This document shows positions 43,170 through 52,120 of a stretch of 64,000 bases of DNA, piece after piece; position 1 is the stretch's first letter; each line of letters starts with the position of its first letter. Made by a program: the position numbers and the translations under genes. The notes beneath the pieces are model-generated. The model saw only the letters and a program-made list of their open reading frames with translations, had not been told where the DNA came from and made no database searches. This stretch comes from JAIQFV01 sp041494885 (GTDB taxonomy: Bacteria; Acidobacteriota; Terriglobia; JAIQFV01), in NCBI GenBank assembly GCA_041494885.1, contig JBGQBO010000016.1, positions 39,428-103,427 of the forward strand, written 5' to 3'.

Positions 43170-43649
43170 TTAGATCTTCTTCATCAGGCTTGCCATTTCG
43201 ACGGCCGCCATCGCTGCATCGATTCCTTTGTTGCCGGCTTTTCCCCCGGCGCGCTGAATGGCCTCTTCAAGCGTGTTGCAGGTCAACACGCCGAATGTGA
43301 TCGGAGTCTGGGTCTCCACGCTGGCGACCTCAATGCCTTTGGCACAACCGGCGCAAACGTATTCAAAGTGGGGCGTCTCTCCTTTGATGACACAGCCCAG
43401 CGTGACGATAGCGTCGAACTTCCCGGAGCGGGCCAGGCGGCTCGCTGCTTGTGGGATCTCCATCGCCCCGGGGACGCGGACCACCTTCACATCCCGTTTC
43501 AGGTTGGCGCCGGCGCGTTCGAGTGTGTCCAATGCAGCCGCCAGGAGGCGTTCGCCAATGAAGCTGTTAAATCGGGAGAGGACAATGGCAAATTTCTGCC
43601 CTCGGGCGTTGAGATCGCCGGTCACTCTTTGGAGGGTTGCCTTGGGCAT
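43170..43649 (-). CDS. ribH: 6,7-dimethyl-8-ribityllumazine synthase
   Basis: 159 residues from the ATG at 43649; a longer frame to 43778 runs into the upstream gene. The fold signatures are FAIVLSRFNSFIGERLL, VPGAMEIPQAASRLA, GCVIKGETPHFEYV (catalytic His in the last) and FGVLTCNTLEEAIQRAG. It makes the riboflavin precursor lumazine. It is usually followed by nusB, as here. Other rib genes are absent from the window. Confidence 0.96.
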   Translation of the reverse strand: MPKATLQRVTGDLNARGQKFAIVLSRFNSFIGERLLAAALDTLERAGANLKRDVKVVRVPGAMEIPQAASRLARSGKFDAIVTLGCVIKGETPHFEYVCAGCAKGIEVASVETQTPITFGVLTCNTLEEAIQRAGGKAGNKGIDAAMAAVEMASLMKKI

Positions 43650-43699
43650 CCGGTGCCTCGTGGAGCCTGATCGTCTTAGGGATCGAACGGGTTTCGACC

Positions 43700-44497
43700 C
43701 TACTTTCCGCGAAACTGGGCGGGACGTTTTTCCAGGAACGCCTTGGTTCCTTCTTTCATATCTTCGGTGGAGCAGCACAAGCCAAATAAGGCGGCTTCAA
43801 TGAACAAGCCCTCATCCTGGGTGACTTCCAATCCCCGATTCACCGCCTCCATCGAATACTTCACAGCCAGTGGAGCATTGGCAACCATTGCCTGCGCCAT
43901 TTTTTCCGCGGTCGGAATGAGTTCGGCAAAGGGCACCACCTTGTTGACGAGACCCACCAGAAATGCTTCCGTGCCCGAAATCTGCTCCCCGGTGAGGAGA
44001 AGCTGCATTGCCATTCCCTTGCCCACCAGTCTCGGGAGCCGCTGGGTCCCGCCGTATCCGGCCATGATTCCGAGCCTGACCTCGGGCTGGCCCATCCGCG
44101 CGTTTTCGCTGGCGATACGGAGCGTGCAGGCCAGGGCAAGTTCACAGCCTCCGCCGAGGGCATAACCGTTGATGGCAGCGATTACCGGCTTCCCCAGATT
44201 TTCAATCCGCTTGAGCACCTTTTGTCCCCAGAGTGAAAACTCTTTTCCTTCGATGGGGGACTGCGTCGCCAGTTCATTGATGTCGGCCCCGGCCACGAAG
44301 GCTTTTTCACCGGCGCCCGTCAGAATAACCGCGCGAATGGAGTCGTCTTCCGAGATCTCTGTGAAGACTTCATCCAATTCGCGCATCACCGCCCTATTCA
44401 ACGCATTCAACTTGGCGGGTCGGTTAATCGTCACATAGGCCAAAGGGTTCTTCTTCTCAAACAGAATATTCTCATAGGAAGACATGGATGGCTCCAT
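43700..44497 (-). CDS. Enoyl-CoA hydratase (crotonase family)
   Basis: 265 residues. The oxyanion-hole sequences AGADINELA and ALGGGCELALACTL, and QPEVRLGIMAGYGGTQRL with the second catalytic Glu, match short-chain crotonases. It hydrates crotonyl-CoA to 3-hydroxybutyryl-CoA or acts in beta-oxidation. It is the last gene of a thiolase-dehydrogenase-hydratase set, spaced 108-141 bp apart. Confidence 0.92.
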   Translation of the reverse strand: MEPSMSSYENILFEKKNPLAYVTINRPAKLNALNRAVMRELDEVFTEISEDDSIRAVILTGAGEKAFVAGADINELATQSPIEGKEFSLWGQKVLKRIENLGKPVIAAINGYALGGGCELALACTLRIASENARMGQPEVRLGIMAGYGGTQRLPRLVGKGMAMQLLLTGEQISGTEAFLVGLVNKVVPFAELIPTAEKMAQAMVANAPLAVKYSMEAVNRGLEVTQDEGLFIEAALFGLCCSTEDMKEGTKAFLEKRPAQFRGK

Positions 44498-44605
44498 CGA
44501 AGGTCAGGAAGTCAGGATGAAGGACCGGGGTTCGCTTCGGATCAATCTGTTCACTGGACCGGATCCCTTTTAATATCTGGTTTCGTTATGTGGCTTCTTC
44601 TGCAT

Positions 44606-45484
44606 TCAAAATACCGGCCTTGGGTTTTTCGGGTCACTCCAGTCATAAAACCCGCGGCCCGTCTTTTTACCGAAGTAGCCGGCAAGGACCAACCGCTTCA
44701 ACAGCGGGGGGGAAGCGTATCGTTTTTCCTTGAACTCCTCGAACATGATGTTGGCGATGTAGTACGTGGTATCGAGGCCGACAAAATCGAGGAGTGTGAA
44801 CGGGCCCATGGGGTAACCGCATCCCAGCTTCATCCCGTTGTCTATATCCACGATGGAGCCCACGCCCTCCTCAAAAGCGCGGACGGCGTCGAGGAGATAG
44901 GGGACCAGTAAGCGGTTGACGATGAAGCCGCCGGTGTCGCGTGACCGGACGGGCACCTTGCCCAAGGATTCGGTGAATTTGATCGCCTGTTCATAAACGC
45001 CAGGATCTGTCGCGATGGTCCGCACCACTTCCACCAGCTTCATCAGGGGAACCGGGTTGAAAAAGTGCATCCCAATAAAGCGATCCGGACGTTTGCTGGA
45101 GGTCATCATCTCGGTGATGGACAGCGATGACGTATTGGACGCAAAAATTGCCTCCGGACCACACACCTCTTCCAGCATCCGGTAGGTGAGCTTCTTCGTC
45201 TCCAGGTTCTCGGTAATGGCTTCGATGACGATCTCGCAATCCTTCAGCGCGTCGAAGTGGACAGTTCCGCTCAGCCGGTTCATGGCCTGTCGCTTGTCGT
45301 CAGCCGTCAAGGTTCCTTTTTCGACGAATTTTCCGAGCGATTTCTCGATGAAACCGAATCCCTTGTCGAGCAACGCCTGAGAGACCTCGCGAACCAAGGT
45401 CTCATACCCGGCCATCGCTGTCACCTGGGCAATTCCCGAACCCATAAGACCGCACCCGACAACTCCAACCCTTTTGATCTCCAT
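44606..45484 (-). CDS. 3-hydroxybutyryl-CoA dehydrogenase
   Basis: 292 residues. The N-terminal NAD domain has GVVGCGLMGSGIAQVTAMAG (about 7-26); SNTSSLSITEM and GMHFFNPVPLMKLVEVV contain catalytic-region residues, and the C-terminal domain has FIVNRLLVPYLLDAVRAFEEG. It oxidises or reduces 3-hydroxyacyl-CoA. It lacks a fused hydratase domain, so it is the short type. Direction of the pathway (butyrate synthesis or oxidation) cannot be told. Confidence 0.93.
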   Translation of the reverse strand: MEIKRVGVVGCGLMGSGIAQVTAMAGYETLVREVSQALLDKGFGFIEKSLGKFVEKGTLTADDKRQAMNRLSGTVHFDALKDCEIVIEAITENLETKKLTYRMLEEVCGPEAIFASNTSSLSITEMMTSSKRPDRFIGMHFFNPVPLMKLVEVVRTIATDPGVYEQAIKFTESLGKVPVRSRDTGGFIVNRLLVPYLLDAVRAFEEGVGSIVDIDNGMKLGCGYPMGPFTLLDFVGLDTTYYIANIMFEEFKEKRYASPPLLKRLVLAGYFGKKTGRGFYDWSDPKNPRPVF

Positions 45485-45625
45485 GATCGCAGCTCCCTAT
45501 GAAATTTTTAAGATATGGTGGATAAGGAGGACGGAACCTTCCGCCCTCATTGGATCGACCGTTTATCACGCCTTAGCAGGCAGCAATCCACTCTCCTCAA
45601 GAACATCGCCCCGAGGGGGATTGCC

Positions 45626-46828
45626 CTATGACCAAGACGCATTGTTTGCTTCTAAAATCAGGGCGATCCCCTGGCCACCCCCGATGCAGGCCGTCGTCAA
45701 GCCGTACCGCTTATGGCGGCGGCGCAGCTCATACAGTATGGTAATAACCAATCGTGTCCCGCTTGCGGCCAGGGGATGACCCAGGGCGATGGCCCCACCA
45801 TTCACATTGACCTTGTCGCGGTCGAGTCCCAGTTCCTTCTCGACCCCGAGGTATTGTGCGGCAAAGGCTTCGTTGACTTCGATGAGGTCCATTTGCTCCA
45901 GCTTCATTCCTGTCTTCTCCAAGACCTTGCGCACGGCAGGAACAGGTCCTCGGCCCATTAATTCAGGTTCGACGCCGGCGACTGCCCACCCGATCACCCG
46001 ACCGATGGGTTTCAGGCCCCGCTGCCTGGCACACGCCGCGGAAGTGACAACGACAGCGGCGCCGCCATCGACAATTCCGCTGGCATTCCCCGCGGTCACC
46101 GTGCCCCCTTTTCCGAACGCGGGCTGCAACTTGGCCAGCCCTTCCAGCGTCGTGTCCGATCGCAGATGGTCATCTTGCTTGATGAGTACCACGCCTTTTT
46201 TAGTCTTAACCTCAACCGGCACGACTTCTTCCGAGAGACGGCAGTTTTTCCAGGCGTCCGCGGCCAGCTGTTGGCTGCGCAGCGCAAAGGCATCCTGATC
46301 AGCCCGACTCCATCCGAACTTCGTGGCCAGGTTTTCGGCCGTCTGAGCCATGTACAGGTGACAATAGGAATCCATCAGGGAGATCATCAGCGAGTCCTCC
46401 AGGACGGCATTGCCGAGTCGAAGACCCGATCGCACGCCACGAAGCACGAAGGGGGCCTGTGACATGGATTCGCAGCCTCCGGCCAGCACGATCTGGGCTT
46501 CCTCCAGAAGGATGCGGTGCGCTGCCTGGACAATGGACTCCATTCCGGAGCCGCACAAACGATTGACCGTCACCGCAGGGGTTTCAATCGGTACTCCTGC
46601 TTTGAGGCCGACATGCCGGGCGCAGTAAATAGCATCCGGCGAGGTTTGCATGGCATTCCCCACGATCACATGATCAATCTCCTTGGGATCCACCCCCGCC
46701 CGTCGAATGGCTTCGCGGGCGGCGAAGGCGCCCAATTCACTCAGGGTGAAATCCTTGAGGACCCCGTTGTATTCCGTCATGGGGGTTCGGGCCCCGCCCA
46801 CGATGACAATCTCGTCCTTTAGGCTCAT
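45626..46828 (-). CDS. Acetyl-CoA acetyltransferase (thiolase)
   Basis: 400 residues, normal length. The acylated Cys lies at 92 (VNRLCGSGMESIV), NEAFAAQYLG and GHPLAASGTRLV carry the two catalytic His regions, and the second Cys is in TACIGGGQG. A degradative-type thiolase condensing or cleaving acetoacetyl-CoA. GAGGTG lies before the ATG. First gene of the three-gene acyl-CoA module. Confidence 0.94.
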   Translation of the reverse strand: MSLKDEIVIVGGARTPMTEYNGVLKDFTLSELGAFAAREAIRRAGVDPKEIDHVIVGNAMQTSPDAIYCARHVGLKAGVPIETPAVTVNRLCGSGMESIVQAAHRILLEEAQIVLAGGCESMSQAPFVLRGVRSGLRLGNAVLEDSLMISLMDSYCHLYMAQTAENLATKFGWSRADQDAFALRSQQLAADAWKNCRLSEEVVPVEVKTKKGVVLIKQDDHLRSDTTLEGLAKLQPAFGKGGTVTAGNASGIVDGGAAVVVTSAACARQRGLKPIGRVIGWAVAGVEPELMGRGPVPAVRKVLEKTGMKLEQMDLIEVNEAFAAQYLGVEKELGLDRDKVNVNGGAIALGHPLAASGTRLVITILYELRRRHKRYGLTTACIGGGQGIALILEANNASWS

Positions 46829-46908
46829 GAACGCACCTCATGCCAAAAATCAAGTTGGGGCTGCCCAAGCCAGCACAAACTAGCAGATTGTGAATTCGCG
46901 TGTCAACG

Positions 46909-49590
46909 CTATCTCTGAGAAACCGACGGGTCGAGCGCAGATTGCGGTTCAGAAGCGACGGTCCGTGCCTGAGCCAACGACTGTTCCGCACGGAAAACCA
47001 CGTCGGTCGCAGAATCAGCCGGATCGGTGTGGGGAGTCACCAGCGCCTCCGCCGCGGCGGAAGAGAGAAGGGAAGGGACCTCGCCGACCATTGCGTGGAT
47101 CTTCTCCAGCGCGTCGGAGGAAAGGAAAGAATGGAATTTCTGAACCACCCAATCGGCTTCACTGTAGGGGGTGTCCGGGAGAATTAACGCGACGATGGAG
47201 CGATCGAACTTGACCGCAATGTCAGTCTCCCGCGTGTGGGCAATGATCAACTGGGCAAAATCTCTCAACATCTGCATCGCACGGAAGGAGTCCTGCATCC
47301 GCTCCAACTCCTCCAAATGGCTCAGTTCCAGGAGAGCAAGAGAGAGGGTGGTGCCCTGCCGCCGCGCCTGGTCAATTTCCGACACCAAACAGTCGAAGAA
47401 GGAGTGGCGCCCAATCAGCCCGGTTTCTTCATCAATGACCGCCAGCGTCTTCACGAGGTGGCGCAACCGCGCGTGGGCCAGGGCCACTGCAATTTGTTCA
47501 GTGACGGTTTGGAGAATCAGGATTTCCTCCCCCGTCCAGGATCGAATTTCATCGGCCTGTTGAAGCCCGACGAACCCGATCACTTGCTCCTGGCTGAGCA
47601 GGGGCCACACCACCAGGGATTGCACCCCCAAGGTCCGCAATTCAGGACGGATCTTCTCAAACTCCGGATCCTCCGCAACCCGCTCTGAGTAGAGAGGTCG
47701 ACGGTTGACCACCACCGTCTCTTCGCAGAACTGAAGTAACGGAACGAGTGAACTGGAATCGGATTTGGCGCGCTTGGGTTCACAGTATTCAATATAGGTG
47801 CTGGCGGGTTTGGCGGCGGAGGAGAGGGCAGCAAAGCACCGGCTCACATGGAGCAATTTTCCCAACTCGTGGACGGACGTGTACAACACTCCCTTGGCCC
47901 CCTGCTGTAAATGGACCTTGCGGTAAATCCCGGCCAAGGCCTCAATTCCCCGACCCACGTTGGTTTCAACGGGGCGGACTCCCGATGTGACGCGAGAACC
48001 GGCGGCTGTTGGGCCGACCGGCTTAGGCACCGGGCTGGAGGTCTCCTCCAATCCCCCGGCCACGGGATGGCCTGTTTCCCGACACAAAGCGACATATCGT
48101 TCCCGGAACTCGGGGGGGAGGGGCAACATCGTCTCCAGCTTCTTCAGGGGTGCGAGCGCCCGGTCTGTCATTTGATACTTCAGAAGAAGCTCTGCCTGCA
48201 AAAACAGGTCTTCGATCGCTTCGTGGGTTGCGGCGACCCCGGAGGCGGGGGGTTCAGTCTGCTTCTCCAGTTCGGCCTGCTGCTCCGCCTTGCGGTCCAT
48301 CGATCGCCGGTAGACGCCGACCTTCTCAAGATGAGCCTCCAACGGCTGGATGGCCGCAGGGGGGAGCTTCGTCTTGAGGCGTTCCAGGCGGTCCCCGTGT
48401 GCAAGGTCTGATGGATCGCCGCTGATCAGATTGTCCAAAACCTCCCCGGCCATCGCATAATTTCCTGCGACCCAATAGGCTTCAAACATTTTTTCCAGGG
48501 ATTGCTTATATTCATCACGGTTATTGAGGGAGAGGTAGAGGGCGGCAAGCTGGGAAAGGACGGCCACGTCGTTCGGATTCTGTTGGATGATGCTTTCCAG
48601 CAATCCAATGACGACCGGATATTGTCGGATTCGGAAACAATGCTCCTTCAATTTCATGGCAATGGCATAAGCATTTGCGGGATTGTTCGCCTGAACCCAT
48701 TTTTCGGCCAGAGACACCAGATGGGGATACGAATCGGGCTTAACTTGAAAGAGGCGTGACCACGCCTGCTCGGCCTTGTCGAGCCGATTCATATGGACAT
48801 TGGCCGCTCCAAGTTCATCCAGGAGCTGGGGGTGAAGCGGATTCGCTTGGACGGCGTTGTCCAGCAGCTCTGCGACCATTTCCCACCGTTTTTCAGAAGC
48901 GTAGAGGTGTGCCACCGTCAGCACCGTCTCGACATTCTTCGGATTCAACTGGATGACTTCCTTGAAATCGGCCACCGCTTCCACAAGGTTCTTCATCGCC
49001 AGATGCTGTTTACCTGCAGCGAGCAGGGCACGCTCTGCCACCTCCATCTCCTTGTTCGCTGCGGCGAACTTTCCAAGGGTTTCAAGATGGACCGTCTCGT
49101 CAGGCATCAATTCGACGATGCGCTCGTAACAGTGGATCGCTGCTGTGACCTTGGCCTGCTTAATTAATAACTGGGCCGCGTTAAGATATTCCTGAACCGC
49201 GTCCGAAACCTTGCTGTTCTGCAGCATGAAATGAGCCAGGTCGAGGATCTTTTGAGGGTCGTTTGGTCGCAGTTTGATGATCTTCCGGTGAAGAAATATG
49301 GCCTTGTTGATGGCCCCTTCGGTCTGCGCCTGATCAATCAAAGTGTGATAGGCGCGGATGGCCTCTTCACTCTGGTGGGTTTGGACATAGAGGTCGGCAA
49401 TGGTCTGGAGGAGATCGGGATCGGTGGGGTCATCGTGGTAGAGGGCGAGGTATTCCTCAAGCGCCTCACGCGTTTTCCCCTTCTGCAGGTTCTTCTGCGC
49501 TTTCTCGATCCTCTTCTTGTAGATACTTGATGTGAACATGGATTCAACTTCGAGATCGGGTGTGAGTGAAACAAATTCCTGCTGGGCCAC
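46909..49590 (-). CDS. TPR protein with GAF and degenerate GGDEF domains
   Basis: 893 residues. TPR repeats cover about 20-410. A linker leads to a GAF-type domain (about 555-712, ending TVTEQIAVALAHARLRHLV), then a GGDEF-like domain (about 717-870) beginning VIDEETGLIGRHSFFDCL and ending VVFRAEQSLAQAR. The GGDEF signature is replaced by DRSIV (in KFDRSIVALILP), so diguanylate cyclase activity is unlikely; it may sense or bind a ligand. No membrane segment is seen. The N-terminal repeats resemble those of the TPR protein at 14636-17347. It is a possible regulatory scaffold. Confidence 0.8.
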   Translation of the reverse strand: MAQQEFVSLTPDLEVESMFTSSIYKKRIEKAQKNLQKGKTREALEEYLALYHDDPTDPDLLQTIADLYVQTHQSEEAIRAYHTLIDQAQTEGAINKAIFLHRKIIKLRPNDPQKILDLAHFMLQNSKVSDAVQEYLNAAQLLIKQAKVTAAIHCYERIVELMPDETVHLETLGKFAAANKEMEVAERALLAAGKQHLAMKNLVEAVADFKEVIQLNPKNVETVLTVAHLYASEKRWEMVAELLDNAVQANPLHPQLLDELGAANVHMNRLDKAEQAWSRLFQVKPDSYPHLVSLAEKWVQANNPANAYAIAMKLKEHCFRIRQYPVVIGLLESIIQQNPNDVAVLSQLAALYLSLNNRDEYKQSLEKMFEAYWVAGNYAMAGEVLDNLISGDPSDLAHGDRLERLKTKLPPAAIQPLEAHLEKVGVYRRSMDRKAEQQAELEKQTEPPASGVAATHEAIEDLFLQAELLLKYQMTDRALAPLKKLETMLPLPPEFRERYVALCRETGHPVAGGLEETSSPVPKPVGPTAAGSRVTSGVRPVETNVGRGIEALAGIYRKVHLQQGAKGVLYTSVHELGKLLHVSRCFAALSSAAKPASTYIEYCEPKRAKSDSSSLVPLLQFCEETVVVNRRPLYSERVAEDPEFEKIRPELRTLGVQSLVVWPLLSQEQVIGFVGLQQADEIRSWTGEEILILQTVTEQIAVALAHARLRHLVKTLAVIDEETGLIGRHSFFDCLVSEIDQARRQGTTLSLALLELSHLEELERMQDSFRAMQMLRDFAQLIIAHTRETDIAVKFDRSIVALILPDTPYSEADWVVQKFHSFLSSDALEKIHAMVGEVPSLLSSAAAEALVTPHTDPADSATDVVFRAEQSLAQARTVASEPQSALDPSVSQR

Positions 49591-49714
49591 CCAATTTTGT
49601 TGAGAAATATACTCTCAAGGCCCCAGCAATTCAAAGGAATTGTAAGACCGTTCGTTGCCCGTGAACCCTTGGAAGGGACGGGCGCAGGCCTCCCCGCAGG
49701 AAAGGGCCACTCAA

Positions 49715-49744
49715 TTGACAGTCTTCCGAGGCGATTGATATAGT
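49715..49744 (+). promoter_or_regulatory. Promoter for lepA
   Basis: A perfect TTGACA (49715-49720), an 18-bp spacer and TATAGT (49739-49744). Transcription would start about 49751, giving a leader of roughly 30 nt before the ATG at 49784. Confidence 0.65.
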
Positions 49745-49783
49745 GTTTTGTTTGTCGAGGCGGAGAAATCCCCTCCCGATAGC

Positions 49784-51580
49784 ATGGACACAAGATTCAT
49801 TCGAAATTTTTCAATCATTGCGCACATCGATCACGGCAAGACGACGCTGAGTGACCGCCTGCTCGAACTCACCGGGGCTCTCAGTCAAAGGGAGATGGGG
49901 GAGCAGGTCCTGGATGCCATGGACCTCGAGCGGGAGCGCGGCATCACCATCAAGGCGCATGCCGTGAGGTTGTCCTATCAGGCCCTCGACGGACAGGACT
50001 ACATCCTCAATCTGATTGACACGCCCGGGCACGTCGATTTTTCCTATGAGGTCTCGCGGTCGCTGGCCGCCTGCGAGGGAGCCGTGCTGGTGGTGGACGC
50101 CTCCCAGGGAGTGGAGGCACAGACCCTTGCCAACTGCTACCTCGCCGTCAATAACAATTTGCACATCCTCCCGGTCATCAACAAGATCGACTTGCCTTCG
50201 GCCCAGCCTGGGATGATCAAAGAGCAGATCGAACACCTGATCGGCATCGATTCTTCAAATGCCATTCTCGCCAGTGCGAAGCAGGGAATCGGCATCGAGG
50301 AAATTCTCGAAGCGATCGTCCGGGAAATTCCCTCTCCGGCCGGAGACTTCGATGCCCCCCTCAAAGCACTTATCTTTGATTCCTGGTTTGATTCTTATCG
50401 CGGCGTGGTGATCCTGACGCGCGTCATCGACGGGGAATTGCGCCGGGGGAAGCAAATACGTTCGATGGCCACGGGCCAGGTGTACACCGTCGAGGATCTG
50501 GGCGCCATGACACCCAAAGCGATCTCCCTGGATTCACTGGGTGCGGGCGAAGTGGGGTTTTTCATCGCCAATATTAAGCGGGTCGCTGATACCAAAATTG
50601 GAGACACCTTCACGGACGCGGACCGTCCGACCGCGACCCCCTTTCCGGGGTTTCAGGAAATTAAACCGATGGTATTTGCCGGTCTGTATCCGGTGGAGGC
50701 GGAACAGTACGAACCGCTGCGCGATGCCTTGGAAAAGTTGAGGCTCAATGATTCCTCGTTCTTCTATGAGCCCGAAAACTCACTCGCCCTCGGCTTCGGT
50801 TATCGCTGCGGGTTCCTGGGCCTGCTCCACATGGACATCGTGCAGGAACGGCTGGAGCGGGAATTCGATCTCAACCTGCTGACAACCGCGCCGAGCGTGC
50901 GTTATCGGGTCACGCGGACCGATGGCCAGGTCGTCGAGGTCGACAATCCCACCAAGCTCCCCCCTCCGAATGAAATCGATAAAATCGAAGAGCCCATGAT
51001 TGAAGCCACGCTCCTGACGCATCACGAGTACGTGGGAAATATTCTGAAACTGGTCGAGGAGAAGCGAGGGGTTCAAAAAAAGTTTGAGTATGTCTCCCCG
51101 ACCCGCGTGATGCTGGTGTACGACCTGCCGTTGAATGAAATTGTCCTGGATTTCAACGACCGTCTGAAATCCGCTTCCCGCGGGTATGCGTCTTTCGATT
51201 ACCATTTCAGCGGCTACCGGGAATCCGATCTGGTCAAGCTCGACATCCTGGTCAATGAAGAACCTGTGGATGCCCTGTCGCTGATCGTGCACCGCGATCA
51301 GGCCTTCGCGCGCGGGCGCTCCCTCACCGAAAAAATGAAGGAATTGATTCCCCGCCAGCTCTTCCCCATTCCCATCCAAGCGGCGGTGGGCAGCCGCGTC
51401 ATTTCGCGAGAAACCGTCCGGGCAATGGGCAAGAACGTTCTTGCCAAGTGTTACGGAGGGGACATCACCCGCAAGCGCAAGCTTCTTGAAAAACAAAAGG
51501 AGGGCAAGAAGCGCATGAAGCGGGTCGGCAAAGTCGATATCCCCCAGGAAGCTTTCCTCGCCATCCTGAAGGTGCAGTGA
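49784..51580 (+). CDS. lepA: Elongation factor 4 (LepA)
   Basis: 598 residues, usual size, from ATG 49784 (MDTRFIRNFSIIAHIDHGKTT); an ATG at 49748 would add a 12-residue tail not seen in the family. GTPase motifs are AHIDHGKTTL, DTPGHVDF and NKIDLP; the EF-G-like domains and the LepA-specific C-terminal domain (GGDITRKRKLLEKQKEGKKRM) follow. LepA acts on ribosomes during initiation or stalling. T-rich sequence after the stop (51600-51620) may help end transcription. Confidence 0.97.
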   Translation: MDTRFIRNFSIIAHIDHGKTTLSDRLLELTGALSQREMGEQVLDAMDLERERGITIKAHAVRLSYQALDGQDYILNLIDTPGHVDFSYEVSRSLAACEGAVLVVDASQGVEAQTLANCYLAVNNNLHILPVINKIDLPSAQPGMIKEQIEHLIGIDSSNAILASAKQGIGIEEILEAIVREIPSPAGDFDAPLKALIFDSWFDSYRGVVILTRVIDGELRRGKQIRSMATGQVYTVEDLGAMTPKAISLDSLGAGEVGFFIANIKRVADTKIGDTFTDADRPTATPFPGFQEIKPMVFAGLYPVEAEQYEPLRDALEKLRLNDSSFFYEPENSLALGFGYRCGFLGLLHMDIVQERLEREFDLNLLTTAPSVRYRVTRTDGQVVEVDNPTKLPPPNEIDKIEEPMIEATLLTHHEYVGNILKLVEEKRGVQKKFEYVSPTRVMLVYDLPLNEIVLDFNDRLKSASRGYASFDYHFSGYRESDLVKLDILVNEEPVDALSLIVHRDQAFARGRSLTEKMKELIPRQLFPIPIQAAVGSRVISRETVRAMGKNVLAKCYGGDITRKRKLLEKQKEGKKRMKRVGKVDIPQEAFLAILKVQ

Positions 51581-51701
51581 GAGGGCCCGCAATCCGCGCT
51601 TGTTTTTTAGTTTTTTTTCATGTTACGTTTGTTTCGTGATTCTCCCCCCATCTAATGACAGAAATTTAACGCGGAGGCGCCGTGTTCGCAGGGGGACCTT
51701 A

Positions 51702-52085
51702 ATGCATGCCAATGAGATCACGCATGAAATCATCGGAGCCGCACTGGAAGTGCATCGTCCCTTGGGTCCGGGACTATTGGAGTCGGCCTATGAGGAGTGC
51801 CTTAGCTATGAGTTGATCCTTCGGAAGATCCCATTTGTACGACAGCATCCCCTACCACTTGCTTACAAAGGGAAGCGGTTAGATTGTGGTTATCGATTGG
51901 ATATGGTGGTTTTGGACAGCGTCGTCGTCGAGATCAAAGCAGTTGAATCCATTCTCCCGATTCACGAAGCTCAGCTGCTGAGTTATTTGAAGATAGGGGG
52001 TTGGAAGATCGGTCTTCTGCTGAACTTCAATGTTGCTATTTTAAAAGATGGAATTCGACGGCGGGTCATGGGTTTGGTGGAGTAA
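51702..52085 (+). CDS. GxxExxY-family protein (PD-(D/E)xK-like)
   Basis: 127 residues from the ATG at 51702. The naming motif is GPGLLESAYEECL (about 23-35), preceded by HEIIGAALEVHRPLG, and the nuclease-like core is RLDMVVLDSVVVEIKAVE (Asp, then E-x-K). The family resembles PD-(D/E)xK nucleases; its biological role is unknown. Members are often scattered in intergenic space of soil bacteria with repetitive flanks. Here the 5' flank has TTTAACGCGGAGGCGCCG and the 3' flank CTTGGCGACTCTGTGGTGAG, word-like sequence similar to the repeats elsewhere. A longer frame from 51600 is not supported. Confidence 0.8.
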   Translation: MHANEITHEIIGAALEVHRPLGPGLLESAYEECLSYELILRKIPFVRQHPLPLAYKGKRLDCGYRLDMVVLDSVVVEIKAVESILPIHEAQLLSYLKIGGWKIGLLLNFNVAILKDGIRRRVMGLVE

Positions 52086-52120
52086 AGAGTTCTGGTTTCC
52101 TTGGCGACTCTGTGGTGAGT

